In this document: piece by piece, positions 44,726 to 53,783 of the stretch | How positions within the stretch are numbered: the first letter of the stretch is position 1 | How the letters are laid out: every line of letters starts with the position of its first letter | NCBI RefSeq assembly: GCF_014236855.1 | Contig: NZ_CP051261.1 | Location: 2,418,001 to 2,482,000, forward strand | Direction: 5' to 3' | DNA from: Xanthomonas sp. SI | Lineage (GTDB): Bacteria; Pseudomonadota; Gammaproteobacteria; Xanthomonadales; Xanthomonadaceae | DNA length: 64,000 bases | Translations under genes and position numbers: made by a program | The notes under the pieces: model-generated | What the model saw: only the letters and a program-made list of their open reading frames with translations | Databases searched by the model: none | What the model was told of the DNA's origin: nothing

Positions 44726-45817
44726 ATGGCGAAAGTACAACTGGACAACATCCGCAAGGTCTACGACAACGGCCAGGTCGCCGTGCACGGGGCCAGCTTC
44801 GAAGTGGCCGACGGCGAACTGATGGTGCTGGTCGGGCCCTCGGGCTGTGGCAAATCCACGCTGCTGCGGATGATCGCGGGCCTAGAAGAGATCAGCGGCG
44901 GCGAGCTGCGCATCGGCGAGCGCGTGGTCAACGACGTGGCGCCGAAGGACCGCGACATCGCGATGGTGTTCCAGAGCTACGCGCTGTACCCGCACATGAC
45001 CGTCGCCGAGAACCTGGCGTTCGGGCTGAAGCTGCGCGGCGAGAGCAAGGAGGTCATCGCGCGCCGCGTCGCCGCTGCCGCCGACACCTTGGGCCTGACC
45101 CCGATGCTGGACAAGCTGCCGCGGGCGATGTCCGGCGGCCAGCGCCAGCGCGTGGCGCTGGGTCGCGCGCTGGTGCGCGAGCCGGCGGTGTTCCTGCTCG
45201 ACGAGCCGCTGTCGAACCTGGACGCCAAGCTGCGCCATTCGGTGCGCACCGAGATCGCGCAGCTGCACCGCAAGCTCGGCACCACGATGATCTACGTGAC
45301 CCACGACCAGGTCGAGGCGATGACCCTGGGCCAGCGCATCGTGGTGCTCAAGGACGGACTGATCCAGCAGATCGACACGCCGATGGCGCTGTACGACCGC
45401 CCGGCCAACCTGTTCGTGGCCGGCTTCCTCGGCAGCCCGGCGATGAACGTGCTGCAGGGCCAGTTGGTCGAAGAGGGCGGCTTGCAGCAGCTGCAACTGG
45501 CCGACGGCAGCCGCGTTCCGCTGCAAGGCGCGCATGTCGCGCCGCAATGGCTGGGCCGGCCGATCGCGATCGGCGTGCGCCCGGAACACCTGCAGCCCAG
45601 CGAGGACGGGCAGGGCGGGTTCGAGACCACGATCGAGGTGATCGAGCCGGTCGGCAACGAGATCTTCGTCAACCTCAGCTACGGCAGCCAGCCGCTGGTG
45701 ATGCGGGTGGCACCGCGCGCGCTGCCCGGCCTGGGCGAGCGCTTACGCGTGGCGGTGCGCGGCGAGGCGCTGCACTTCTTCGATCCGGAGAGCGGCGAGC
45801 GTTTGTCGCCGGCCTGA
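44726..45817 (+). CDS. ugpC: Sugar ABC transporter ATP-binding protein (MalK/UgpC type)
   Basis: A 363-residue ATPase: Walker A GPSGCGKST (about 37-45), signature MSGGQRQRVALGRAL, Walker B VFLLDEP, and a C-terminal TOBE/regulatory domain (about 240-363). MalK-like ATPases often serve several CUT1 permease pairs. Here it is the only ATPase of this class in the window and shares an operator-like site with the ATPase-less transporter operon at 31.7-34.8 kb, its probable partner. The start MAKVQLDNI was chosen by family; the frame is open upstream as well. Confidence 0.92.
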   Translation: MAKVQLDNIRKVYDNGQVAVHGASFEVADGELMVLVGPSGCGKSTLLRMIAGLEEISGGELRIGERVVNDVAPKDRDIAMVFQSYALYPHMTVAENLAFGLKLRGESKEVIARRVAAAADTLGLTPMLDKLPRAMSGGQRQRVALGRALVREPAVFLLDEPLSNLDAKLRHSVRTEIAQLHRKLGTTMIYVTHDQVEAMTLGQRIVVLKDGLIQQIDTPMALYDRPANLFVAGFLGSPAMNVLQGQLVEEGGLQQLQLADGSRVPLQGAHVAPQWLGRPIAIGVRPEHLQPSEDGQGGFETTIEVIEPVGNEIFVNLSYGSQPLVMRVAPRALPGLGERLRVAVRGEALHFFDPESGERLSPA

Positions 45818-45914
45818 GTCATCGCGTCAATCGGCCGCGGCGCGTTCGAGAGAGCCGCCGCGCCGACGCAGTGCGCTGCCGAGGAGGGCAGGGAAGGCGA
45901 GCCGCGAGGCTCGC

Positions 45915-46781
45915 TCAGCGTGCCAGACCGTCGCGCAGCGGCTGCCAGTGCGCCGGATGTGCGTCGATCGACAAACCGGTCGGCGGCGCCTCCTCCAGCG
46001 GCAGCACCGCCAGCGCCAGCGTGCCGGCGACGCTGACCACGCTGCCCAGCGGCTGTGCATCGCGCAGCACCTGCGCGCCGACCTCGGCCACGCCGTCCAC
46101 TTTCAGCAATTGCAGCGCGCGCTTGGCCTTGCCCAGGAAATGGGTGCGGGCCACGATCTCCTGGCCCGGATAGCAGCCCTTCTTCACGCTGAACGCGTGC
46201 AGCCGGTCCAGTGCCAGCTGCTGCGGGGTCCATTGCTCGCGCTGGCCGGGATCGAGCCGCGCCAGACCCAGCGCCAGATCTGCCTGGCGCCACGCCGCGG
46301 CGAATGCAGGATCGGCCGGGCCCGCATCGGCCGTCGGCGCCAGCAGCAGCGTGCGCGGCAGCGCGTCGCCGCCCATGTCCAGCTCGATCACGCCGTGGTC
46401 ACCAGGCGCAGACGTCGCGCCCCGGGCCTGCTCGGGCATGCTCAAGCGCCCGAAGCCATGCAGATCCTCGCGTACCGTGATGCGCACCTTGCGCCGGAAC
46501 ACGAAGCGGTTCAGCGCCGTGGCGAGTTCCGCCGCGCCACCGTCCGGCAGCAGCACCAGCAAGTCGTCATCGGCGCGGCGCAGCAGCGCGAACAGCGCGA
46601 GCACCCGGCCCTTGGCGCTGAGCCAGGCGTTCCATTGCCAGTGGCCGTTGCGCAGCGCCTGCACGTCGTTGGCGAACTGCGCCTGGGCGAAAGCGACTGC
46701 ATCCGCGCCGCTCAACGCCACGTATTGCAGGTCTGGGAGCGCGGAAAAACCGGCGGAAGTGAGATTCAGGTTGTCAGGCAC
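45915..46781 (-). CDS. ygfZ: Folate-binding protein YgfZ
   Basis: A 288-residue GcvT-like tetrahydrofolate-dependent protein that supports assembly or repair of certain iron-sulfur enzymes. The signature KGCYPGQEIVAR is intact, including the functional Cys. The start is uncertain: a GTG at 46781 (VPDNLNLTS) places the N-terminus where the family usually begins, with no clear Shine-Dalgarno. It is divergent from the sdh cluster, separated by only 38 nt, which is interesting because SdhB is an iron-sulfur protein. Confidence 0.88.
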   Translation of the reverse strand: MPDNLNLTSAGFSALPDLQYVALSGADAVAFAQAQFANDVQALRNGHWQWNAWLSAKGRVLALFALLRRADDDLLVLLPDGGAAELATALNRFVFRRKVRITVREDLHGFGRLSMPEQARGATSAPGDHGVIELDMGGDALPRTLLLAPTADAGPADPAFAAAWRQADLALGLARLDPGQREQWTPQQLALDRLHAFSVKKGCYPGQEIVARTHFLGKAKRALQLLKVDGVAEVGAQVLRDAQPLGSVVSVAGTLALAVLPLEEAPPTGLSIDAHPAHWQPLRDGLAR

Positions 46782-46819
46782 GAGGGGGAGGACTAAAATT
46801 ACGCTGTTGTGAGACCCGC

Positions 46820-46990
46820 ATGATAGGCCAACCAACCCCCACACCCGAGTCCGATCCCGAAACGCAGCGACCCGCCGAGGAGAACACTCCGGAAGCGACG
46901 CCTGCGCCGCGGGAAATCGGCGGTCGCGGCGGCCTCGAGCCGACGCGCTACGGCGACTGGGAGAAAAACGGACGCTGCATCGATTTTTGA
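46820..46990 (+). CDS. DUF1674 / SdhAF4-like small protein
   Basis: A 56-residue protein. The N-terminal half is Pro/Glu/Thr-rich and probably disordered; the C-terminal half carries the full DUF1674 signature GGRGGLEPTRYGDWEKNG followed by RCIDF. Eukaryotic SDHAF4 (Sdh8) has this motif and chaperones flavinylated SdhA before it joins SdhB. The gene sits 60 nt before sdhC, at the head of sdhCDAB, which supports the same role here. The family match is confident; the biochemical role in bacteria is inference. Confidence 0.85.
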   Translation: MIGQPTPTPESDPETQRPAEENTPEATPAPREIGGRGGLEPTRYGDWEKNGRCIDF

Positions 46991-47050
46991 GCAGCTTTGA
47001 GCCAACGCGGCCTTAAGCACGCCGCCCAGCCGAGACAACGAGCCCAGCGA

Positions 47051-47443
47051 ATGGCGACCCGCGAACGTCCTCTTTCCCCCCACCTGCAGGTCTATCGCTG
47101 GCAGATCCAGATGGTGACCTCGATCCTGAATCGAGCCACTGGCATCGTGCTGTCGATCGGAGCCCTGGTCATCGCCGCCGGCCTGTTGGCGCTGATGCTC
47201 GGCCCGTCCTCCTGGAACCTCTTCCGCGATATCGCCGGCGCCTGGTACGGACAGGTGTTCCTGTTCGGCTGGACCTGGAGCTTCGCCTTCCACCTGTTCG
47301 GCGGCCTGCGCCACATCCTGCAGGACTTCGGCCAGGGCTACGCGGTGCGCGCCTTCGTCACCATGGGCTGGCTGTCGGTGATCCTCAGCCTGGTGCTGAC
47401 CGCCGCCGTGTGGGCCTACGTGCTGCTGGGAGCTTCCGCATGA
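47051..47443 (+). CDS. sdhC: Succinate dehydrogenase cytochrome b556 subunit
   Basis: A 130-residue three-span membrane anchor of complex II. RPLSPHLQVYRWQIQMVTSI at the start contains the quinone-site Ser/Arg region, and FHLFGGLRHILQD carries the heme-ligand His. The ATG at 47051 matches the family N-terminus. The stop overlaps the sdhD start (ATGA). Confidence 0.95.
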   Translation: MATRERPLSPHLQVYRWQIQMVTSILNRATGIVLSIGALVIAAGLLALMLGPSSWNLFRDIAGAWYGQVFLFGWTWSFAFHLFGGLRHILQDFGQGYAVRAFVTMGWLSVILSLVLTAAVWAYVLLGASA

Positions 47444-47826
47444 ACCGCTACCGTACCCCGTTGAAGAACGTCCGCGGCCTGGGCGCGGCCAAGACCGGCA
47501 CCGAGCATTTCGTGGTGCAGCGGCTGACCGCCACCGCGCTGGTGCCGCTGTCGATCTGGTTCCTGATCTTCGTGCTGGGCCTGATGGGGTCGGACTACGT
47601 CGCCGCCACCGAGGCGGTGGCCAAGCCGTGGAACGCGATCCTGCTGGTCGGCTTCCTCATCGCCGCGTTCTGGCATGCGCAGCTGGGCATGCAGGTGGTG
47701 CTGGAAGACTACGTGCACACCTCGCTGCTGGCCCTCGCGGCGCAGACCATCGTGCGTTTCGTCGCCGTGCTCGGCGCCATCGTCAGCATCTTCGCCGTGG
47801 CGCGCATCGCGCTGGGCATCGCCTGA
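47440..47826 (+). CDS. sdhD: Succinate dehydrogenase membrane anchor subunit
   Basis: A 128-residue three-span anchor. It begins [20 protein letters not shown] and has the conserved [17 protein letters not shown], with the heme-side His and the quinone-site Tyr. It is coupled to sdhC, and 34 nt separate it from sdhA. Confidence 0.95.
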   Translation: MNRYRTPLKNVRGLGAAKTGTEHFVVQRLTATALVPLSIWFLIFVLGLMGSDYVAATEAVAKPWNAILLVGFLIAAFWHAQLGMQVVLEDYVHTSLLALAAQTIVRFVAVLGAIVSIFAVARIALGIA

Positions 47827-47860
47827 TCCGCCGGCGCCCCCTCTAGGAACCCCCATTTCG

Positions 47861-49651
47861 ATGTCCGCTTACAAGATCACCGAACACAAGTACGACATGG
47901 TCGTGGTCGGCGCCGGCGGCGCCGGCCTGCGCGCCACCTTCGGCCTGGCCCAGAAGGGCCTGCAGACGGTGTGCCTGACCAAGGTCTTCCCGACCCGTTC
48001 GCACACCGTGGCCGCGCAGGGCGGCATCTCCGCCGCGCTCGGCAACATGGGCGAGGACGACTGGCGCTACCACTTCTACGACACCATCAAGGGTTCGGAC
48101 TGGCTGGGCGACCAGGACGCGATCGAGTACATGTGCCGCGAGGCGATCCCGGCGATCATCGAGCTGGAGCACTACGGCGTGCCGTTCTCGCGCACCGAGG
48201 ACGGCAAGATCTACCAGCGTCCGTTCGGCGGCATGACCACCAAGTACGGCGAAGGCCCGTCCGCGCAGCGCACCTGCGCCGCCGCCGACCGCACCGGCCA
48301 CGCCATGCTGCACACGCTGTACCAGCAGTCGCTGGCGCACAACGCGCGCTTCATGATCGAGTACTTCGCGCTGGACCTGATCTTCGACGAGGAAGGCGTG
48401 TGCCGCGGCGTGCTCGCGCTGGACATGGCTGAAGGCTCGCTGCACCTGTTCCGCGCCCACGGCGTGGTGCTGGCCACCGGCGGCTACGGCCGCGCCTACT
48501 TCAGCGCCACCTCCGCGCATACCTGCACCGGCGACGGCGGCGGCCTGGTGATGCGCGCCGGCCTGCCGATGCAGGACATGGAGTTCGTGCAGTTCCATCC
48601 CACTGGCATCTACGGCGCCGGCTGCCTGATCACCGAGGGCGTGCGCGGCGAAGGCGGCATCCTGCGCAACAGCAACGGCGAGCGCTTCATGGAGCGCTAC
48701 GCGCCGCACTACAAGGATCTGGCCTCGCGCGACGTGGTGTCGCGTTCGATGACCGTCGAGATCCGCGAAGGCCGCGGCGTCGGCGAGCACAAGGACCACA
48801 TCCTGCTCGACCTGACCCACCTCGGCCCGGAAGTGATCAACGAGAAGCTGCCCGGCATCGCCGAGAGCGCGCACATCTTCGCTGGCGTCGATGTGGCCAA
48901 GCAGCCGATCCCGGTGATCCCGACCGTGCACTACAACATGGGGGGCATTCCGACCAACTACCACGGCGAAGTGGTGCGCAAGGACGGCGACAACCCCGAT
49001 GCGGTGGTGCCGGGCCTGTACGCGATCGGCGAGGCGGCCTGCGTGTCGGTGCACGGCGCCAACCGCCTGGGCTCCAACTCGCTGCTTGACCTGGTGGTGT
49101 TCGGCCGCGCGGTGGCGATCCGTTGCGCCGAGACCATCAAGAGCGGCGCGCCGCACAAGACCCTGCCCAGCGATTCCTGCGACAAGGCGTTGGGCCTGCT
49201 CGACAAGCTGCGCAATTCCAACGGCGGCACGCCGACCTCGGTGATCCGCGACAAGATGCAGCGCACCATGCAGTCCGACGCGGCGGTGTTCCGCACCAGC
49301 AAGACGCTCAAGGAAGGCGTGGACAAGATGGCCGAGATCTACGCCACCTTCGAGGACGTGAAGGTCTCCGACCGCTCGCTGGTGTGGAATTCGGACCTGA
49401 TCGAGACCTACGAGTTGAACAACCTGCTGCTCAACGCGGTGGCGACGATCAACTCGGCCGAGCAGCGCAAGGAAAGCCGCGGCGCGCATGCGCACGAGGA
49501 TTTCCCGGACCGCGACGACGTCAACTGGCAGAAGCACACCCTGGTCAACGTCGACGACAAGGGCCAGTGCAGCTTCGACTACCGCCCGGTGCACATGTAC
49601 ACGCTCAGCAAAGACGTCGACGTGGTGCCGCCGAAACCGCGCGTGTACTGA
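47861..49651 (+). CDS. sdhA: Succinate dehydrogenase flavoprotein subunit
   Basis: A 596-residue flavoprotein that oxidises succinate to fumarate. The dinucleotide fold [12 protein letters not shown] is at the N-terminus. The covalent FAD histidine is in [11 protein letters not shown], and the active-site region includes HPTGIYGAG and the catalytic Arg segment of [18 protein letters not shown]. It ends with the conserved [21 protein letters not shown] mosaic repeat lies between it and sdhB. Confidence 0.97.
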   Translation: MSAYKITEHKYDMVVVGAGGAGLRATFGLAQKGLQTVCLTKVFPTRSHTVAAQGGISAALGNMGEDDWRYHFYDTIKGSDWLGDQDAIEYMCREAIPAIIELEHYGVPFSRTEDGKIYQRPFGGMTTKYGEGPSAQRTCAAADRTGHAMLHTLYQQSLAHNARFMIEYFALDLIFDEEGVCRGVLALDMAEGSLHLFRAHGVVLATGGYGRAYFSATSAHTCTGDGGGLVMRAGLPMQDMEFVQFHPTGIYGAGCLITEGVRGEGGILRNSNGERFMERYAPHYKDLASRDVVSRSMTVEIREGRGVGEHKDHILLDLTHLGPEVINEKLPGIAESAHIFAGVDVAKQPIPVIPTVHYNMGGIPTNYHGEVVRKDGDNPDAVVPGLYAIGEAACVSVHGANRLGSNSLLDLVVFGRAVAIRCAETIKSGAPHKTLPSDSCDKALGLLDKLRNSNGGTPTSVIRDKMQRTMQSDAAVFRTSKTLKEGVDKMAEIYATFEDVKVSDRSLVWNSDLIETYELNNLLLNAVATINSAEQRKESRGAHAHEDFPDRDDVNWQKHTLVNVDDKGQCSFDYRPVHMYTLSKDVDVVPPKPRVY

Positions 49652-49658
49652 CCAAAGC

Positions 49659-49743
49659 CGGGATTGGGGATTGGTGATTCGGGATTCGAAGCACTTCGTT
49701 TCCTGCTCTCAACGCCTCCCCAATCCCTAATCCCCAATCCCGG
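49659..49743. repeat. Mosaic GGGATTGGGGATT element between sdhA and sdhB
   Basis: The left arm (49659-49688) is GGGATTGGGGATTGGTGATT and the right arm (about 49716-49743) is CCCCAATCCCTAATCCCCAA. The core differs from the TTGCTGTTACG type. It interrupts an operon whose products form one enzyme, so it must be transcribed. Confidence 0.78.
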
Positions 49744-49755
49744 ATTTTAAAAGCC

Positions 49756-50538
49756 ATGGCAGAGTTCACCCTCCCCAAGAATTCCAAGATCGGCAAGGGC
49801 AAGCACTTTCCCGCCACCGGCGCGAAGAATGCACGCACCTTCAAGGTCTACCGTTGGAATCCGGACGACGACAGCAATCCGCGTACCGACACCTACGAGG
49901 TGGATCTGGACGCGTGCGGCCCGATGGTTCTGGACGCGCTGATCAAGATCAAGAACGAGATCGATCCGACCCTGACCTTCCGCCGTTCCTGCCGCGAAGG
50001 CATCTGCGGTTCGTGCGCGATGAACATCGACGGCACCAACACCCTGGCCTGCACCAAGGCGATCGCCGACTGCGGCAAGGCCGAAGTGCCGATCTATCCG
50101 CTGCCGCACATGAGCGTGATCAAGGATCTGGTGCCGGACCTGACCCACTTCTACGCGCAGTACGCGTCGATCAAGCCGTGGATCCGCACCCAGACCCCGC
50201 CGCCGCCGGACCGCGAGCGGCTGCAGTCGCCGGAAGACCGCAAGAAGCTCGACGGCCTGTACGAGTGCATCCTGTGCGCGTGCTGCTCGACCAGCTGCCC
50301 GAGCTACTGGTGGAACGGCGAGCGCTATCTGGGCCCGGCGATCCTGCTGCAGGCCTACCGCTGGATCATCGACTCGCGCGACGAGGACACCGGTGCGCGC
50401 CTGGACGATCTGGAAGATCCGTTCAAGCTGTATCGCTGCCACACCATCATGAACTGCGCGCGGACCTGCCCGAAGGGGCTGAACCCGGCGCTGGCCATCG
50501 CCGAGATCAAGAAGCTGATGATGGCGCGCCGCGCCTGA
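49756..50538 (+). CDS. sdhB: Succinate dehydrogenase iron-sulfur subunit
   Basis: A 260-residue subunit carrying three iron-sulfur clusters: [2Fe-2S] ligands in [15 protein letters not shown] and TLAC, then [4Fe-4S] and [3Fe-4S] ligands in [16 protein letters not shown] and [17 protein letters not shown]. It transfers electrons from SdhA flavin to the quinone site in SdhCD. Confidence 0.97.
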   Translation: MAEFTLPKNSKIGKGKHFPATGAKNARTFKVYRWNPDDDSNPRTDTYEVDLDACGPMVLDALIKIKNEIDPTLTFRRSCREGICGSCAMNIDGTNTLACTKAIADCGKAEVPIYPLPHMSVIKDLVPDLTHFYAQYASIKPWIRTQTPPPPDRERLQSPEDRKKLDGLYECILCACCSTSCPSYWWNGERYLGPAILLQAYRWIIDSRDEDTGARLDDLEDPFKLYRCHTIMNCARTCPKGLNPALAIAEIKKLMMARRA

Positions 50539-50669
50539 TCGGCTAGCGTTCCACTACGGACGGCAGGCCCGTCCGACTTGCGCGGCACCGGCTCTCGGGT
50601 TCGGTGCCGCGCGCGTTTTCGGCGGTCGCCGCAGCAGGCGTCCGCCCACCAAGACAAGGGTGCGATGCG

Positions 50670-50918
50670 ATGGACGAAGCCACCGAACTGAAGAAGCTGC
50701 GCTGGCGCTGCCGGCGCGGCATGCGCGAGCTGGACCAGCTGTTCGGGCGCTACCTGGACCGGCGCTGGGCGCAGGCCTCCGAGGCCGAGCGCGGGGTTTT
50801 CCTATACCTGCTCGAATGCGAGGACGATAAGTTGTGGCGCTGGTTCATGGGCTACGAGGCTTGTCCCGATGCACGCGCCGCCGATCTCATCGCCACCATC
50901 CGCGCCATGCCGGCTTGA
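50670..50918 (+). CDS. sdhE: FAD assembly factor SdhE
   Basis: An 82-residue protein with the essential RGMRELD motif (RGxxE), which binds SdhA and promotes covalent FAD attachment. Other conserved parts are [18 protein letters not shown]. The ATG at 50670 was chosen as the family start. It overlaps the next gene by 50 nt, as in E. coli, where sdhE (ygfY) and ygfX overlap. Confidence 0.93.
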   Translation: MDEATELKKLRWRCRRGMRELDQLFGRYLDRRWAQASEAERGVFLYLLECEDDKLWRWFMGYEACPDARAADLIATIRAMPA

Positions 50919-51324
50919 GTGGCGCCCCTCGCGCTGGCTGCTGGCGGCGCTGGCGCTGCTGAGCGTGCTGGCGCCGTTGTCGATCCTGGGTTCGGATATG
51001 CCGCGCGCCTGGGCCTGGCCGGCGGCGGCGCTGGCCGCGCTGTACGCGGCATGGCTGCTGCGGCGTGAGGCGCGGCGGGCGCCGCATGCGCTGCTGATCC
51101 CGGCGCAGGGCAGCGTGGCGGCAAGCGTCGATAGCCGGCCGGTCGCGGCGCTGCAGGTGGACTGGCGCGGGCCGCTGGCGTTCGTGCGCTGGCGTGACGC
51201 GGATGGCCGGGCAGGGCGCCTGGCCTGGTGGCCGGACACGCTGCCGCCGCCGGCACGACGTGAACTGCGTCTGGCCGCTCAGGCCCGTGCCGCTTCGTCT
51301 GCGCCGCCGCAGATGGCACCATAG
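50869..51324 (+). CDS. YgfX-like membrane protein
   Basis: A 151-residue protein with two membrane segments (about 22-42 and 48-66) close to the N-terminus, followed by a soluble beta-rich domain ([18 protein letters not shown] and [16 protein letters not shown]). This layout and the 50-nt overlap with sdhE match E. coli ygfX (cptA), once proposed to be a toxin acting on the cytoskeleton with SdhE as antitoxin. Sequence conservation of YgfX is weak, so the call rests on topology and position. Confidence 0.7.
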   Translation: MHAPPISSPPSAPCRLEWRPSRWLLAALALLSVLAPLSILGSDMPRAWAWPAAALAALYAAWLLRREARRAPHALLIPAQGSVAASVDSRPVAALQVDWRGPLAFVRWRDADGRAGRLAWWPDTLPPPARRELRLAAQARAASSAPPQMAP

Positions 51325-51347
51325 CGCTCCCTGGATGGTGGCTGCGC

Positions 51348-52592
51348 ATGTTCAAACCCTTACCCGTGGCCATCGGCCTGCGCTACCTGCGCGCCAAGCG
51401 CCGCAACAACTTCATCTCCTTCATCTCGATGGCCTCGATCCTCGGCATCGCGCTGGGCGTGACCGTGCTGATCACCACGCTGGCGGTGATGAGCGGCTTC
51501 CAGAAGGAGATCCGCGACCGCCTGCTGCAGATGGCCGCGCATGCCACGGTCAGCGCGCAGGGCGCGCCGATGGAGAACTGGCAGCACGCGGTGGACGTGG
51601 CCACCCGCGATCCGCGCGTGGCCGGCGCCGCGCCGTACGTCGAGGAAGAGGCGCTGCTCACCGGGCAGCGCAACCAGCCGGCGATCGTGCGCGGCATCCT
51701 GCCCAGCGAAGAGGCCAAGGTCTCGGTGCTGGCGCAGAAGATGAAGCAGGGTTCGATCGACAGCCTGACCCCCGGTTCCTACAACATCCTGCTCGGCCAG
51801 GAACTGGCGCTGTGGCTGGGCGTGGGCGTCGGCGACAAGGTGGTGGTGATGCTCGGCGAACCGCAGGCCAGCCCGATGGGCATGGTGCCGCGCTACAAGC
51901 GCTTCACCGTCAGCGGCATCTTCGAGGCCGGCTACAACGAGATCGACCGCGGCCTGGCGGTGACCAGCATGCCGGACATGCAGCGCGTGCTGCGCATGGG
52001 CGACGGCGTCACCGGCGTGCGCCTGAAACTGCACAACATGGACCTGGCCTGGGACGTGGCGCGCGACCTGGCGCTGAACCTGCATGGCCCGTACATGGTC
52101 AGCGACTGGACCCGCGAGAACGCCAACCTGTACCAGTCGCTGAAGATGGAAAAGACGGTGATGGGCATCCTGCTGTCGTTGATCATCGCGATGGGCGCGT
52201 TCAACCTGGTGTCCTCGCAGGTGATGCTGGTCACCGACAAGCAGGCCGACATCGCCATCCTGCGCACGCTGGGGCTGAGCCCGGGCGGGGTGATGCAGGT
52301 ATTCATGGTGCAGGGCACGCTGATCGGCGTGTTCGGCACCATCGCCGGGGTGATCGGCGGCATCCTGCTGACCTTGAACCTGGAGCGGATCCTGGCTGGC
52401 ATCGAGGCGCTGTTCAACATCAAGCTGCTGCCGGAGGACGTGTACTACATCACCGGCCTGCCCACCGACATGCAGCCGCACGACGTGGTGGTGATCACCA
52501 TCGTCGCGCTGCTGATGAGCTTCCTGGCCACGCTGTATCCGGCCTGGCGCGCGGCGCGCACGCAACCGGCGGAGGCGCTGCGTTATGAATGA
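51348..52592 (+). CDS. lolC: Lipoprotein-releasing ABC transporter permease (LolC/E family)
   Basis: A 414-residue FtsX-type permease with four membrane spans (one N-terminal, three in the C-terminal part) around a large periplasmic domain. It begins [22 protein letters not shown] and has the coupling region [20 protein letters not shown]. With LolD it extracts lipoproteins from the inner membrane for LolA. Only one permease gene is present here, so it may act as a LolF-type homodimer unless a second lies elsewhere. It overlaps lolD by 8 nt. Confidence 0.92.
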   Translation: MFKPLPVAIGLRYLRAKRRNNFISFISMASILGIALGVTVLITTLAVMSGFQKEIRDRLLQMAAHATVSAQGAPMENWQHAVDVATRDPRVAGAAPYVEEEALLTGQRNQPAIVRGILPSEEAKVSVLAQKMKQGSIDSLTPGSYNILLGQELALWLGVGVGDKVVVMLGEPQASPMGMVPRYKRFTVSGIFEAGYNEIDRGLAVTSMPDMQRVLRMGDGVTGVRLKLHNMDLAWDVARDLALNLHGPYMVSDWTRENANLYQSLKMEKTVMGILLSLIIAMGAFNLVSSQVMLVTDKQADIAILRTLGLSPGGVMQVFMVQGTLIGVFGTIAGVIGGILLTLNLERILAGIEALFNIKLLPEDVYYITGLPTDMQPHDVVVITIVALLMSFLATLYPAWRAARTQPAEALRYE

Positions 52593-53340
52593 GCATCGGG
52601 ACATGGGACTCGGGACTCGGGACTCGGAAGTGCACAAGTCACGGCAAGCAGACGCGGCGATCCGTGCCGAGGGTTTGGGCAAGACCTATGCCGAGGGCAA
52701 GATGCGCACGCCGGTGTTCGACGGGCTGGACCTGAGCGTGGCGCCGGGCGAGACCGTGGCCATCGTCGGCGCGTCCGGTGCCGGCAAGAGCACGCTGCTG
52801 CACCTGCTCGGCGGGCTCGACGTGCCCACCGCCGGCGAGGTGTACGTGGCCGGGCAGCGCATGTCGGCGCTGTCGGACGCGGCGCGCGGCCAGCTGCGCA
52901 ACCGCTCGCTCGGCTTCGTCTACCAGTTCCATCACCTGCTGCCGGAATTCACCGCGCTGGAGAACGTGATGATGCCGGTGCTGCTCGGCGGCGCCGCGGT
53001 CAAGGACGCCGACGCGCGCGCGCGTGCCTTGCTGGAATCGGTGGGCCTGGGCCATCGCCTGGAGCACAAGCCCGGCGAGCTGTCCGGCGGCGAGCGCCAG
53101 CGCGCGGCGGTGGCGCGCGCGCTGGTCAACCGCCCGGCTTGCGTGCTCGGCGACGAACCGACCGGCAACCTCGACGACAAGACCGCCGCCAACGTGTTCG
53201 CGCTGATGCTCGATCTCAATCGCGCGCACGGCACCAGCCTGGCTCTGGTCACCCACGACCGCAGCCTGGCGCGCAAGCTCGACCGCGTGCTGGAACTGCA
53301 CCAGGGCAAGCTGCGCGAACTGGCGCCTGCCGACGTATAG
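52585..53340 (+). CDS. lolD: Lipoprotein-releasing ABC transporter ATPase LolD
   Basis: A 251-residue ATPase with Walker [10 protein letters not shown], signature [15 protein letters not shown] and Walker [12 protein letters not shown]. LolD proteins usually start near the AIRAEGL segment. The first 22 or so residues here ([20 protein letters not shown]) are partly encoded by a GGGACTCGGGACT repeat array. A start further in is possible but would have no obvious ATG before the conserved domain. Confidence 0.93.
   Translation: MNEHRDMGLGTRDSEVHKSRQADAAIRAEGLGKTYAEGKMRTPVFDGLDLSVAPGETVAIVGASGAGKSTLLHLLGGLDVPTAGEVYVAGQRMSALSDAARGQLRNRSLGFVYQFHHLLPEFTALENVMMPVLLGGAAVKDADARARALLESVGLGHRLEHKPGELSGGERQRAAVARALVNRPACVLGDEPTGNLDDKTAANVFALMLDLNRAHGTSLALVTHDRSLARKLDRVLELHQGKLRELAPADV
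52598..52627. repeat. GGGACTCGGGACT array inside the lolD start
   Basis: Three to four tandem GGGACTC units follow the lolD ATG by 13 nt and are read as coding sequence. The unit is the same as in the elements at 9922 and 41034, but no inverted right arm is seen here, so this looks like a half-element. Confidence 0.7.
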
Positions 53341-53433
53341 CGGCCGCGTGCCGGCGTGGAATGCGCGTCGGCATGGACATGGCCTTTCGGTAGCGACGAA
53401 TGCATCCTGGGACCATGGCGGTTCCGGCGATCG

Positions 53434-53508
53434 GTCGCGGCTGAAGCCGCTCCTACAGTGCACCCAGCCGCCGGCCACGCCCCCTGTAGGAGCGGCTTCA
53501 GCCGCGAC
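53434..53508. repeat. REP-like inverted repeat pair (25-bp arms)
   Basis: GTCGCGGCTGAAGCCGCTCC (from 53434) and its complement at 53484-53508 form a perfect 25-bp inverted repeat around a 25-nt spacer. The sequence is the same family as 5751-5841, with the units in the opposite order. It sits between the convergent lolD and SDR genes and can fold into a strong hairpin in either transcript. Confidence 0.85.
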
Positions 53509-53600
53509 GAACGAAGCCGGAGTTTTTCCGGTCATGGAACACCCGGTGGCCCGATGGGCCGAAGCCACGTGGAGTCGCCCCACAACGAGGGCGCTGCACT

Positions 53601-53680
53601 GTGGGAGGGACTTCAGTCCCGACGCGGTCCGGTCGCGGCATCTCCAATGCTTCGCTCGTCGCGACCGAAGTCGCTCCTAG
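53601..53680. repeat. Degenerate REP-like pair
   Basis: GGGAGGGACTTCAGTCCCGAC (53603-53623) and CGCGACCGAAGTCGCTCC (about 53660-53677) are diverged members of the same family, each keeping the internal short stem but with changed loop flanks. Confidence 0.65.
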
Positions 53681-53783
53681 ACCCACCGGACGAAGACCCT
53701 CAAATCCCATCAATTCGACAATCCCGCATCGCGGCTCTCGCAGCGGCAGCAGCCAACCCGCCGATGCTGCGACTCTGCGACCC

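Larger units (their letters stand above)
53341..53783. other. Repeat-filled intergenic region, lolD to SDR gene
   Basis: 443 nt between convergent genes. It holds two REP-like inverted pairs (53434-53508 and 53601-53680) and no protein-coding region that can be supported. Confidence 0.6.
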
